DNA of 64,000 nucleotides from Aureispira sp. CCB-QB1 (GTDB taxonomy: Bacteria > Bacteroidota > Bacteroidia > Chitinophagales > Saprospiraceae). The notes under the pieces are model-generated. The model saw only the letters and a program-made list of their open reading frames with translations. It did not search any database and was not told where the DNA came from. Position numbers and translations under genes: made by a program. The stretch lies in NCBI GenBank assembly GCA_945870185.1, contig CAMBRK010000002.1:62001-126000 (forward strand), in the 5' to 3' direction. Shown piece by piece: positions 1 to 8,874 of this stretch (positions within the stretch are counted from its first letter, which is position 1; each line of letters begins with the position of its first letter).

Positions 1-684
1 CTATTTTGGGGTCTCGATATAAGAACAGGGCTATTTTTCAAAAGAATGTCCAATCAAGTAGATTATATTAGAAATGGCGATAGATTTAGTATATTTAATT
101 TGGTTACGTCAGGAGATTTTGAAGACAAACTGGCTTCTAACGGGATAGGCACAACAACAGGCCTTGAATTGCAACTTGAAAAAAGTGCTGGAAATATAAA
201 AGGTTGGATTTCTTATACCTATAGTCGTAATTTGCGCCGTTTCAGTCAGATTAACAATGGACAAGAGTACAACCATCTTTATGACAGACCACACAGTCTA
301 TCGATAGTAGCTTCATCAAGTTTATCAAAAAAATGGACAATTAATAGTACTTTTGTATTTGAATCAGGCAGACCTGTTACATTACCCACGGCAAGAGTTT
401 TAGGCCAGGATGGTGATTATTTCTATATTTTTGAAGGAAGAAATAATAAAAGAATGCCTGTATATCATAGACTTGATATAGGATTGACAAAATCAATTGA
501 AACCGAAAAAGGAATTCGGTCTTGGACTTTCGGATTATACAATGCTTACGCTAGAAGGAATCCATATGCTCTTGAAGTAGCAAATAGACTTAATTTTAAA
601 GAAGGAAATTCTAAGATTGTAATTGTTCAAAAATCTATTTTTCAATTTATTCCTTCTGTTAATTTTACCTATAAATGGAAGTAA
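1..684 (+). CDS. TonB-dependent receptor, C-terminal fragment (5' end outside window)
   Basis: The frame is open from the first base of the window, so this is the 3' end of a longer gene. About 227 residues are visible. They show alternating polar/aromatic strands typical of the last strands of a TonB-dependent receptor barrel: a GLELQLEK strand, a WISYTYSRN strand, the YDRPHSLSI turn, the FESGRPVTLP segment and a final FIPSVNFTYKWK strand. In this family the barrel sits in the outer membrane and imports chelates or glycans using TonB energy. The plug domain and substrate clues lie outside the window. The closing strand and the repeated R-P-H-x-L pattern are what support the call; the substrate is unknown. 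Confidence 0.85.
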   Translation, partial: LFWGLDIRTGLFFKRMSNQVDYIRNGDRFSIFNLVTSGDFEDKLASNGIGTTTGLELQLEKSAGNIKGWISYTYSRNLRRFSQINNGQEYNHLYDRPHSLSIVASSSLSKKWTINSTFVFESGRPVTLPTARVLGQDGDYFYIFEGRNNKRMPVYHRLDIGLTKSIETEKGIRSWTFGLYNAYARRNPYALEVANRLNFKEGNSKIVIVQKSIFQFIPSVNFTYKWK

Positions 685-819
685 AATTCTATATGGAGCT
701 CAAATCAAATTAAAAAGAAAGCGGCACAAATAAAAATGTTACCATTCTAATACCACAATCTATACTATTACTAAATAAACAATATTGAATGTTAAATCAT
801 TCATTAAGTACTAAAATTG

Positions 820-851
820 CATATTATGATTGAGATATCATACATAATATG
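820..851. promoter_or_regulatory. inverted repeat, candidate HipB operator
   Basis: A perfect 9-bp inverted repeat (CATATTATG at 820-828, CATAATATG at 843-851) lies just upstream of the promoter-like elements of the first hipB. HipB-type repressors bind inverted repeats at their own promoters, so this is a reasonable operator candidate. It differs in sequence from the operator array of the second hip module at 8875-9014. The AT-rich content makes a chance match possible. Confidence 0.35.
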
Positions 852-869
852 AATATATTTGAATATTAC

Positions 870-900
870 TTGACTAATTCATAAAAATGGTCTATTTTTG
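870..900 (+). promoter_or_regulatory. Bacteroidota-type promoter for hipBA
   Basis: TTG at 870-872 is followed after 20 bp by TATTTTTG at 893-900, which fits the Bacteroidota -33/-7 consensus (TTTG, about 19-21 bp, TAnnTTTG). The hipB start at 939 lies about 38 bp downstream, giving a short leader. Confidence 0.5.
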
Positions 901-938
901 TATGGTATTTCATTCACAAATGTTAATTATCCTAAATT

Positions 939-1286
939 ATGACTGGTTTATCATACACAAATTGGGACTCCATGAGTGATCATGCTTTGGCAGAACATAT
1001 TGGTATATTTGTCAGGCACCATCGTATGGAGCAAAACAAAACACAAGATACGCTGGCAAAAGCAGCAGGGATTAGCCGATCTACATTAAGTTTATTGGAG
1101 CGTGGAGAAACTGTCACATTGGCTACTCTTATTCAAGTATTGAGAGTATTGGATCAATTGCATGTCATGGAAATTTTTAATGTGTCACAAACCATGAGTC
1201 CACTAGCTTTGGCTAAAATGGAACAAAATAAACGCAAAAGAGCTAGTGGCAAATCTGAAGGAAAAAGATATAAAGTGGAATTATGA
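939..1286 (+). CDS. HipB-like antitoxin, XRE-family repressor
   Basis: A 115-residue protein with a helix-turn-helix of the XRE/Cro-CI class at about residues 25-80 (TQDTLAKAAGISRSTLSLLE is the recognisable core). The C-terminal tail, about residues 85-115, is strongly basic. Its stop overlaps the start of the downstream hipA-like gene by four bases (ATGA), so the two are translationally coupled. In HipBA systems HipB neutralises the HipA kinase and represses its own operon. ATG at 939 is preceded by a good promoter match; a later ATG at residue 12 is also possible. The pair looks intact. Confidence 0.85.
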   Translation: MTGLSYTNWDSMSDHALAEHIGIFVRHHRMEQNKTQDTLAKAAGISRSTLSLLERGETVTLATLIQVLRVLDQLHVMEIFNVSQTMSPLALAKMEQNKRKRASGKSEGKRYKVEL

Positions 1287-2587
1287 ATACGGCAATCGTG
1301 AAAATTTGGGGAGAACTTGTAGGCGCTGTTTCTTGGGACGAGAAGAAAGGTTTAGCAAGTTTTGAGTATGATTCTAAATTTAAAAAACTCCAATGGGATT
1401 TAGCACCGTTAAAGCTTCCTATTGCATCAGCAAATAAAGTATTTACATTTCCAGAATTACTTAGAAACAAAAATGCAGACTATGATACTTTCAAAGGAAT
1501 GCCCGGCTTATTAGCTGATGTACTACCCGATAAATATGGAAATCAATTAATCAATATTTGGTTGGCCCAACAAGGACGTCCACAAGAAAGCATGAACCCT
1601 GTAGAAATGTTGTGCTTCATTGGGAATAGAGGCATGGGCGCATTGGAATTTGAACCCGCTACGATGAGCGATGGTAAAAAAGCATTTTCTGTGGAGATAA
1701 ATAGTCTTGTGGACATCGCGCAAAAAATGTTATCCAAAAGAGAATCTTTCACTACAAATCTTCAAAAGGACGAAGAAAAAGCAGTATTGGAAATTTTGAA
1801 TATAGGTACATCAGCAGGTGGTGCGCGCCCTAAAGCAGTCATTGCCTATAATGAAAAAACGGGCGAAGTGAAGTCAGGCCAAACAACTGCGCCTAATGGA
1901 TTTGAACATTGGTTGATAAAATTGGACAATGTCAGCGATGTACAGCTTGGAAAAAGCAAAGGATATGGTAGAGTGGAAATGGCTTATTACAATATGGCTA
2001 TAGCTTGTGGAATAGATATGATGCCATCTCGACTATTAGAAGAAAATGGTAGGTCCCATTTTATGACAAAACGTTTTGACCGTGAAGGTGGTACGATCAA
2101 GCATCATATACAGACATTTTGTGCCCTGAAACATTTTGATTTCAATATGGTCAATAGTTTTAGTTATGAACAGTTATTCCAAACTATGAGGGAGCTAAAA
2201 CTGACTTATCAAGACATGGAACAAATGTTTAGGCGAATGATTTTTAATGTCATTGCCCGAAATTGCGACGACCACACCAAAAACTTTGCTTTTAGATTAA
2301 AAAAAGATCAAAAATGGGAATTAACACCTGCGTACGATATTTGTCATGCTTACCGACCCGGAAGCGAATGGGTGAGTCAACATGCTTTGAGTATCAATAA
2401 CAAAAGATATAATATTTCGAAAGATGATCTTATGATAATAGGAGAATCCATCAAATGTAAAAAATCAACAAGCATCATCTCTGAAATAAACCAAACCATC
2501 TCTCAATGGCCAAAATTTGCAGCAGATGTGCAGGTAAGCGCTGAACTCATAGAAAGTATCGAAAATACTTTATTGAGCTTAGAATGA
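1283..2587 (+). CDS. HipA-like serine/threonine kinase toxin
   Basis: A 434-residue full-length HipA homologue. The N-terminal HipA_N-type domain covers about residues 1-105 and includes a GMGALEF stretch near 118. The kinase-like HipA_C domain follows. The phosphate-binding loop GTSAGGARPK begins near residue 174, the catalytic motif N-C-D-D-H-T-K-N is residues 327-334, and the metal-binding LTPAYD follows at about 345. E. coli HipA phosphorylates glutamyl-tRNA synthetase and causes persistence; the target here is not knowable from sequence. All key residues are present, so it should be active. It is one continuous protein, unlike the split HipS/HipT types. Confidence 0.88.
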   Translation: MNTAIVKIWGELVGAVSWDEKKGLASFEYDSKFKKLQWDLAPLKLPIASANKVFTFPELLRNKNADYDTFKGMPGLLADVLPDKYGNQLINIWLAQQGRPQESMNPVEMLCFIGNRGMGALEFEPATMSDGKKAFSVEINSLVDIAQKMLSKRESFTTNLQKDEEKAVLEILNIGTSAGGARPKAVIAYNEKTGEVKSGQTTAPNGFEHWLIKLDNVSDVQLGKSKGYGRVEMAYYNMAIACGIDMMPSRLLEENGRSHFMTKRFDREGGTIKHHIQTFCALKHFDFNMVNSFSYEQLFQTMRELKLTYQDMEQMFRRMIFNVIARNCDDHTKNFAFRLKKDQKWELTPAYDICHAYRPGSEWVSQHALSINNKRYNISKDDLMIIGESIKCKKSTSIISEINQTISQWPKFAADVQVSAELIESIENTLLSLE

Positions 2588-2759
2588 AATATACTATTTT
2601 GTGCATTTCTAATTTATGTAAATTTTAAGAAAATCAATCTTAATCATCTTACTTCTCACCTTCCCTTAATATAAACATAACAAATACATAACCTGATATC
2701 ACATCACTAACTCATCACAAAGTATCAAATTTGTGGCTTGAAACCAATAAACCTCTGTG

Positions 2760-3449
2760 ATGATAAAAATGGTTGTTTTTGATATGGCTGGCACTACGAT
2801 CGATGAAGATAATATGGTCTATAAATGCGTGACCAAAGCTTTTATCGATCACAAGATAATTGTAGACCTGGAGACTGTACTGATGCATGGTGCTGGTAAG
2901 GAAAAATTGGATGCCATCAAAACTGTATATGCCGAAGTTCTAAATGAAATTCCTGATGAAGCTGTGGCTCAGGAAATCTACCAATCATTTATGACCCTGC
3001 TGGAAGAAGCATACAGTACCATTCAGATGAAACTATTTGATGGAGTCAAATCGTTATTGTATTTCTTACATAAAAGAGATATCAAGGTGGTATTCAATAC
3101 AGGATATACTAAAGCTGTTGCATCTGATATTCTGAAAAAGGTAAATATCGTTCCTGGCAGGGATATCGATTTGTTGGTGACTGCAGATATGGTGGACAAC
3201 AGTAGGCCTGCACCTGATATGATTCAATACGCACTCAACAAATATCAGATCAAACCATGGGAATGTATCAAGGTGGGAGACTCGGTAGTCGATATTGAAG
3301 AAGGAAAAAACGCTAAAGTAAAATATAGCATCGGCATTACTACCGGGGCACAATCGGCTGCAATTTTAATTACAGCGACACCGGATTATATCATCCATCA
3401 TTTGAGAGAATTGATAGAAATCATTGATTTTGTAAACAATACTTTGTGA
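2760..3449 (+). CDS. phosphonatase-like HAD hydrolase (TIGR03351-type)
   Basis: A 229-residue HAD-superfamily hydrolase. The nucleophile motif is DMAGTT at residues 8-13, a cap domain follows, then motif II near FNTGYTK and motif III/IV with KVGDSVVDIEEG near residue 180. A lysine in the cap (HGAGKEK, about residue 47) aligns by eye with the Schiff-base lysine of phosphonoacetaldehyde hydrolase, which suggests C-P bond cleavage of an aldehyde phosphonate. A GTG at 2757 directly precedes the ATG at 2760; I prefer the ATG because homologues begin close to it. It is the first gene of a coupled operon and its stop overlaps the next start (GTGA at 3446). The exact substrate is an inference from family and neighbours. 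Confidence 0.82.
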   Translation: MIKMVVFDMAGTTIDEDNMVYKCVTKAFIDHKIIVDLETVLMHGAGKEKLDAIKTVYAEVLNEIPDEAVAQEIYQSFMTLLEEAYSTIQMKLFDGVKSLLYFLHKRDIKVVFNTGYTKAVASDILKKVNIVPGRDIDLLVTADMVDNSRPAPDMIQYALNKYQIKPWECIKVGDSVVDIEEGKNAKVKYSIGITTGAQSAAILITATPDYIIHHLRELIEIIDFVNNTL

Positions 3450-4768
3450 AAATCAGGAAGTACCTGAACCATCAGATGTCAGCTCATCCGTTTTTTTTGA
3501 TATTATGGGCAAGCATGGCTGCATTTGGGGCTTACTTCTGTATGTATATGTACCGTAAACCTTATGCTGCTGCCCTATTTGAAGGACAAATGCTCTTTGG
3601 CTTGGACTATAAAATAGTATTAATAGTATCACAAGTTGCTGGATATGCCTGTTCCAAGTTTCTGGGCATCCGCATTATCTCATCTATGAAACCTGAGAGC
3701 AGAGCGTATTACTATATTGGGTTGATTGGCATTGCTTTGACGGGTTTGAGTCTATTTTATTTTAGTAGTCCGGTATGGAGTATGTTGTGGTTATTTATCA
3801 ATGGTTTGGCATTAGGACTGATTTGGGGAGTTGTATTCCAATATCTAGAAGGACGTAGCATCACTGAATTGCTAACTGTAATCTTGAGTGCCAACTTCAT
3901 TTTTACATCAGGAGTAGCTAAATCACTAGGGCAGTATTGTCTGCAATCAGGAGTGTCCGAAAAAATGATGCCTATGATGATTGGTTGGATTTTTGTTCCG
4001 TTAACCTTACTATTTGTATGGATGATGACTATGATACCGTCTCAAAACCAATCGGATATGGAGCAAAGAGCAGAGAGACTTCCTATGACTCAAGTAGAAA
4101 GAAATGCAATTATTAAAGATTTTGGCGGTGTGTTGATTCTATTTATATTGGGATACATCATCCTAACCATGATTAGAGATGTCAGAGACAATTTTGGAGT
4201 AGAAATATGGAAAGGATTGGGATATGGCGATAATGCATCAGTTTATACGACATCAGAAATTCCCGCCACCATACTATTACTTTTACTTTTGGGAGCCCTT
4301 TACAAAATCAAAGACAACAAAAGAGCCTTACTCCTTAATTTATGGTTGGCGATTGCAGGTTTGGTCCTCTTGGTTTTGGCGACATTGGCATTTTACACTG
4401 GAAACCTGAACGGCATGTTGTGGATGATGATCACAGGTGTGGGTTTATTTGTGCCATACATATTGTACAACGGTATCCTTTTTGACAGATTGATCGGGGC
4501 ATTCAGGATCACTGCAAACGTAGGATTTTTTATGTACATCGTGGATGCATTTGGCTATCTGAGTAGTGTGGGGATTCTATTGTACAAAAACTTTGGTAAT
4601 CATAGCATTTCCTGGCTGCAATTCTATACAATACTGTGTGTCATAGCCGGTATAGTTGGTGTCTTGATCATGATTTTAACTCATATCAGGATAGTATCAT
4701 TACTTCAAAAATCGGAACATAAAAAAAGTACAGTATCCGATATAAATCTTCAAGAAAAATATGTTTAA
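3446..4768 (+). CDS. DUF5690-family MFS-like transporter
   Basis: A 440-residue polytopic membrane protein with roughly 11-12 hydrophobic segments. The N-terminal FGAYFCMYMYRKPYAAA segment resembles the organophosphate:phosphate antiporter branch of the major facilitator superfamily, and I recognise the whole as DUF5690. It starts with GTG overlapping the previous stop and overlaps the next gene by eight bases, so it is co-translated with an HAD hydrolase and an FAD oxidoreductase. The likely role is uptake of a phosphonate or other phosphorylated metabolite across the inner membrane. The substrate is inferred from context only. Confidence 0.78.
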   Translation: MKIRKYLNHQMSAHPFFLILWASMAAFGAYFCMYMYRKPYAAALFEGQMLFGLDYKIVLIVSQVAGYACSKFLGIRIISSMKPESRAYYYIGLIGIALTGLSLFYFSSPVWSMLWLFINGLALGLIWGVVFQYLEGRSITELLTVILSANFIFTSGVAKSLGQYCLQSGVSEKMMPMMIGWIFVPLTLLFVWMMTMIPSQNQSDMEQRAERLPMTQVERNAIIKDFGGVLILFILGYIILTMIRDVRDNFGVEIWKGLGYGDNASVYTTSEIPATILLLLLLGALYKIKDNKRALLLNLWLAIAGLVLLVLATLAFYTGNLNGMLWMMITGVGLFVPYILYNGILFDRLIGAFRITANVGFFMYIVDAFGYLSSVGILLYKNFGNHSISWLQFYTILCVIAGIVGVLIMILTHIRIVSLLQKSEHKKSTVSDINLQEKYV

Positions 4769-5906
4769 GTACGATCTTATAGTCATAGGAGGTGGTATCC
4801 TTGGCTTGTCTCATGCGTATCATGGTCTTCAAAAGGGGCTTAAAGTCCTGCTTATCGAAAAAAATACTCAAGCCATGGGAGCCAGTATTCTTAATTTTGG
4901 TCAGGTAGTACCTTCAGGTTTTGGTGTCGAATGGCAAAAGTACGGTATCGCTTCTACCCGACATTATCTGGATATGGCATCTAAATCAGATATATCTGTT
5001 CGCAAAGAAGGTAGTATATACATAGCGTCAGACGAAGATGAAATGACACTCATAGAAGAGCTGCACCATATCAATACGGTAAACGCATATCCATCTCAGC
5101 TGATCACTGCGCAACAGTGTAAAGAAAAATATCCTATGCTCAAAGATGATTATGTCAAAGGAGCATTGTTTTTTCCTGCCGAAATCAACGCCGATAGCAG
5201 GAAAACGATACCTGCCATTACCCATTATCTTGTCCGTGGTTTTGGCATGCACATCATCAATGGTAAGCGGATCGTAGATATTTATGAAACTGAAAACGAA
5301 GCCATTGTTTTTGATACTGCTGGTGACAAATGGGTAGGCGGTCAAGTCATCATCTGTAATGGTAGTGAATATCAATCTCTGTTTCCAGAAGAATTTCCAA
5401 AGGAAGACATCCAACTGGTCAAGTTGCAAATGATGGAAACCACACCACAGCATAAATCTATGCCTGGTTCTGTGCTTACTGGATGGACTATCAGAAGGTA
5501 TGAGAGTTTTTCAGAATGTCCTTCTTATAGCCGTATCAAAGCAGATGAAGACAAAACTTCTCTTCAAAATCAACTGGGTGTCCATATTTTATTCAAGCAA
5601 ACAGCGAGTGGCAGTATTATTTTGGGTGACTCACACGAATATGCGACCATTGACGAAGAACATCTACTACAATTACAAGACAACAATCAGTCTATCAACG
5701 ATTTCATGGTGGCAGAAGCTAAAAAAATAATGGATATCGACTATACTATGGCCCGGACTTGGGCAGGATGTTATTCTCAAAGTAAAAAAGGACCCATTTT
5801 TCATAAAAAAATAGACCATCGTATCCATGTCGTGACGGCTATAGGCGGTAAAGGCATGACAGCAAGCCTTGGATGGGCAGAAGAACATATCAATAAATTA
5901 TTCTGA
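4761..5906 (+). CDS. FAD-dependent oxidoreductase, TIGR03364 type (DAO family)
   Basis: A 381-residue flavoprotein of the D-amino-acid-oxidase fold. The dinucleotide-binding GGGILGLSHAYH motif begins at about residue 9 and a C-terminal GGKGMTASLGWAEE segment binds the flavin. The family TIGR03364 is known for sitting beside TIGR03351 phosphonatase-like hydrolases and is proposed to oxidatively deaminate an aminophosphonate. That exact neighbour is here, two genes upstream. The expected product, a phosphono-aldehyde, would be the substrate of the HAD enzyme. Whether the substrate is 2-aminoethylphosphonate, a hydroxylated form or an N-methylated form cannot be read from the sequence. Confidence 0.82.
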   Translation: MFKYDLIVIGGGILGLSHAYHGLQKGLKVLLIEKNTQAMGASILNFGQVVPSGFGVEWQKYGIASTRHYLDMASKSDISVRKEGSIYIASDEDEMTLIEELHHINTVNAYPSQLITAQQCKEKYPMLKDDYVKGALFFPAEINADSRKTIPAITHYLVRGFGMHIINGKRIVDIYETENEAIVFDTAGDKWVGGQVIICNGSEYQSLFPEEFPKEDIQLVKLQMMETTPQHKSMPGSVLTGWTIRRYESFSECPSYSRIKADEDKTSLQNQLGVHILFKQTASGSIILGDSHEYATIDEEHLLQLQDNNQSINDFMVAEAKKIMDIDYTMARTWAGCYSQSKKGPIFHKKIDHRIHVVTAIGGKGMTASLGWAEEHINKLF

Positions 5907-7210
5907 TGGCAATCACACTTAGATTTTCATTAGGTTTGGCATCTATCTTGTTTTGTTCGAACTTATCTTTAGGACAAGTCTCTAATGACTGGTCTTATGT
6001 ATCAGGCGCAAAAGATGAAACTTTGAATGCATTTTCGATACCTGGTTTTCAAGATGCAGAGAAAGTAGATTTACCACATAGATTGACCTTACCCAATAGT
6101 GTGTTTTGGTATTACAAAAGAATAAAAACCAAGTCACATGCTATCCTAAAACTCAATGCAGATGACGGCGCTCAAGTATGGATAAATGATCAGCGAATCA
6201 AGCCGAATAAAGATGGAAATTTCCCAATTCAAACGACAAGTGACAGCACAGAAATTATTATTCGGGTTTTGAACAATGCGGTTGCGGGGGGAATAAGAAG
6301 CGTAGCGTTATTGAATCATCAAGAGGGTAATATTGAAAATGAAATAGAAACCCAATTTTCCATTAGTCCTTTAATGTCTGGGGATAAAAACATCCATGAT
6401 GGCAAAGAAGAAATATCGTTTTCATTTTGGGGAGATAGTCAGGGTGGTTGGCATACCTTTGGTAATATGGTTCAGAAAATGGCCAGTTTTGATGATGACT
6501 TTAGCATGGGCTTGGGTGATTTGGTGGGAGATGGGAGCCAAGAATCGGAATATATGCTGTTTAGATATGCATTGAATCCGCTGCAAAAAAAGATGCCTCT
6601 ATTTTTTATTCCAGGCAACCACGATTACGATGGCTATTATGATGATTTGATTCCGCATAACTACCTGAAACATATATCTGTCGAAAAATCCGGCCAAACT
6701 TATTACGATTTTAATGTCGGAAAAGCTGCTTTCATAGCTTTGGACCCGAATCGGAATTTTCCTTTAATTATTGATTCTACACAATACCTGTGGATGTTGC
6801 AAACCATGCAGTCCAAGTCATGGAAAGAAGCTGACTGGCGATTTATAGTTATTCATCAAGTGCCTTATGGTCAAGGTTGGAATGGATATGAAGGTGATTT
6901 ATTTATTCGAAATATGATCGATACCTTGGCAAATCCTTATCAAATAGATTTTGTGCTCAGTGGTCACATCCATGATTACGAACGACTGACCAAAAAGTAT
7001 GGAGATCATTCCACCACATTCATCATATCAGGTGGTGCAGGCGGTGGCATCGAACCTATAGAATCCAATCCAACTCCTGTTATGGATCGACTCATCAAAC
7101 AACATCATTTCGGGAGGATGATGCTACAAAAAAACAAAGCAATAATGTACATTTACGACATCAATGGAGCTATTTTAGATCAATTAACCATTCACAAATC
7201 CAACAAATGA
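5906..7210 (+). CDS. secreted calcineurin-like metallophosphatase
   Basis: A 434-residue exported protein with an N-terminal signal peptide ending near LSLGQ (about residue 24). About 110 residues of beta-rich domain come before a calcineurin-type phosphoesterase core. The metal-ligand motifs appear in order: GDSQGG (about 175), GDLVGDGSQ (about 203), PGNHDYDG (about 236), IHQVPYG (about 317) and SGHIHDYER (about 350). It begins in a TGATG overlap with the flavoprotein stop. The arrangement resembles purple-acid-phosphatase-like enzymes. In this operon it probably releases phosphate from organic phosphorus in the periplasm. Confidence 0.83.
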   Translation: MAITLRFSLGLASILFCSNLSLGQVSNDWSYVSGAKDETLNAFSIPGFQDAEKVDLPHRLTLPNSVFWYYKRIKTKSHAILKLNADDGAQVWINDQRIKPNKDGNFPIQTTSDSTEIIIRVLNNAVAGGIRSVALLNHQEGNIENEIETQFSISPLMSGDKNIHDGKEEISFSFWGDSQGGWHTFGNMVQKMASFDDDFSMGLGDLVGDGSQESEYMLFRYALNPLQKKMPLFFIPGNHDYDGYYDDLIPHNYLKHISVEKSGQTYYDFNVGKAAFIALDPNRNFPLIIDSTQYLWMLQTMQSKSWKEADWRFIVIHQVPYGQGWNGYEGDLFIRNMIDTLANPYQIDFVLSGHIHDYERLTKKYGDHSTTFIISGGAGGGIEPIESNPTPVMDRLIKQHHFGRMMLQKNKAIMYIYDINGAILDQLTIHKSNK

Positions 7211-8310
7211 GACGATATTTTTTAGCCATCCTTTTATGTGCTGTTTGCTTTTTACCCATGACAATTATGGCACAGACCACTGATCTACAGACAGAAAATG
7301 TTTTCCTTATTACGCTCGACGGGTTGAGATGGCAAGAACTTTTTGGTGGTGCAGATGATAGTCTCATTCACAATACCGTATTTACCAAAGATACTGCGGC
7401 TTTGAAAAAAGAATTTTGGCATAAAGACCCTTTAAAACGTAGAGAAATCCTGATGCCTTGGTTTTGGAATACTATGGCAAAAGAAGGACAAATCATAGGC
7501 AATAGAAAATACGAAAACAATGCACAAGTGACTAATATTCATTGGTTTTCTTATCCGGGATACAACGAAATTTTGACAGGATACACCGATCCATACATCA
7601 AGTCTAATGATAAAATCAATAACCCCAATGTCACCGTCTTAGAATGGCTCAATCAAAAAGATGCGCTCAAAGGAAGGGTAGCTGCATTTGGCTCGTGGGA
7701 TGTTTTCCCTTATATCATCAATAGAGACCGATCTGGTATTCCTGTAAATGCAGGTTTCGAGCACGCTACCGGCGATGATCTGACATGGAAAGAAAAGTAT
7801 CTCAACGAACTTCAAGACCAAACACCGAGTCCATGGAGCACTGTCAGATTGGATGTATTTACCCATCAGTTTGTACTAGAATATATACAAAAAAAGCATC
7901 CCAAAGTTCTATACATCTCCTATGGCGAAACCGATGATTTTGCACATGATGGACGATATGATCACTATCTCCATGCCGCTCGCAGGACAGATAAATTTAT
8001 CCATGACTTATGGGCTTTCTGTCAGTCAGATCCTGTCTATAAAAACAAAACCACTTTCGTCATCACCACCGATCATGGACGTGGCGACATCGTCAAAAAT
8101 GAGTGGACATCTCATGGCAAAATATTCAAAGGCAGCAACGAAATTTGGATGGCAGTTATCGGTCCCGACACACCTGCCTTGGGCGAAAGAAAAGTCAAAG
8201 GACGTTTCTTTCAGAATCAAGTAGCCAAAACCGTGGCCGCACTTCTAGGTTATGAGTATAGCAATAAAGAAGAAGTAGGTGAGGTGATAGATGGTGTGAT
8301 TGGGAGGTAG
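7207..8310 (+). CDS. secreted alkaline-phosphatase-superfamily enzyme
   Basis: A 367-residue protein with a signal peptide ending near TIMAQ (about residue 23). The alkaline phosphatase / sulfatase fold is marked by ITLDGLRWQELFGG (first metal Asp), FSYPGYNEILTG (probable nucleophile region), GETDDFAHDGRYDHY (second metal cluster), TTDHGRG (Asp-His pair) and a TSHG histidine. The start overlaps the previous stop (ATGA). It is the last gene of the phosphorus operon and converges with the hipA relic one base away. A phosphoesterase or phosphonate monoesterase activity would fit; the substrate is not determined. Confidence 0.8.
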   Translation: MRRYFLAILLCAVCFLPMTIMAQTTDLQTENVFLITLDGLRWQELFGGADDSLIHNTVFTKDTAALKKEFWHKDPLKRREILMPWFWNTMAKEGQIIGNRKYENNAQVTNIHWFSYPGYNEILTGYTDPYIKSNDKINNPNVTVLEWLNQKDALKGRVAAFGSWDVFPYIINRDRSGIPVNAGFEHATGDDLTWKEKYLNELQDQTPSPWSTVRLDVFTHQFVLEYIQKKHPKVLYISYGETDDFAHDGRYDHYLHAARRTDKFIHDLWAFCQSDPVYKNKTTFVITTDHGRGDIVKNEWTSHGKIFKGSNEIWMAVIGPDTPALGERKVKGRFFQNQVAKTVAALLGYEYSNKEEVGEVIDGVIGR

Positions 8311-8311
8311 G

Positions 8312-8650
8312 TCACGATATCCTCTGAAACCGCTCCTTTATCATTATTTTATACTTTTCCTTACATTCTGCATTAAGAAAACTTCTATCAATCATGTCTT
8401 CCCACTTTGGCGCAGCTTTATACATTTTATTGAATATAATTTTCTGCTGTTGGGTATCCATACCTATGGTGTTAAAAACAGTCTCAAAATCGGCTATTTT
8501 AATTTTCTTCTTTCTACAATTGAGCGTGAGTGCCGTATCTTCATTATCTTTTTGAAGATACGCTGCATCATAGACAAAATGATACCCGTTTTCACCCTCT
8601 GTGAGCCATTCAGCTGTAATGTTATGCATCTTTATTTCTGCTTTTCGCAT
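8312..8650 (-). pseudogene. hipA remnant with kinase core deleted
   Basis: This 112-residue frame looks like two ends of HipA joined together. Residues 1-37 (MRKAEI..., then YHFVYDAAYL) resemble the start of Bacteroidota HipA N-terminal domain proteins. Residues about 40-112 (TALTLN, then DFETV, MIDRSFL and KEKYKIMIKERF) resemble the extreme C-terminus of a HipA kinase. The ATP loop and the N-x-D-x-H-x-x-N catalytic motif are absent. The simplest reading is an in-frame deletion that removed most of hipA-N and hipA-C and left a fused scar. It lies just downstream of a hipB-like gene on the same strand. It could still bind HipB or DNA, but it cannot be a kinase. Confidence 0.65.
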
Positions 8651-8665
8651 TGATTATTTCTTTAT

Positions 8666-8872
8666 TTAAAACAAATTACGATCACGCTCCACAGGTCCTA
8701 TTTCATACCCAAATAGTCCAAGCACTTGATTTACCTTATCCAGTCTAAGTGTGGCCTTTCCTTGTTCTAGTTCGCGTAAAAATCTAAGACCTACACCTGC
8801 TTTTTCTGCCAATTCTGGCTGGGTCAGTTTAGTAAGTGGTCTTTTTTCTTTGACAAAATCACTTAAGCTCAT
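8666..8872 (-). CDS. HipB-like XRE regulator (y4mF type), second hip module
   Basis: A 68-residue helix-turn-helix protein covering almost the whole XRE fold (TQPELAEKAGVGLRFLRELE is the core) and ending FGYEIGPVERDRNLF, as in short HipB proteins paired with split HipA. The longest frame begins with TTG at 8893, but that codon overlaps an operator and leaves almost no leader. The ATG at 8872 fits the family and lies three bases past the first operator. The protein looks intact although its partner toxin is a deletion scar. It probably still represses from the four operators upstream. Confidence 0.78.
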   Translation of the reverse strand: MSLSDFVKEKRPLTKLTQPELAEKAGVGLRFLRELEQGKATLRLDKVNQVLGLFGYEIGPVERDRNLF

Positions 8873-8874
8873 TT

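Noticed and set aside
8300-8653. 117-codon plus-strand frame opposite the hipA relic
   Set aside because: Its translation is an artefact of the complementary strand; the minus strand has recognisable HipA segments and the plus frame has none.
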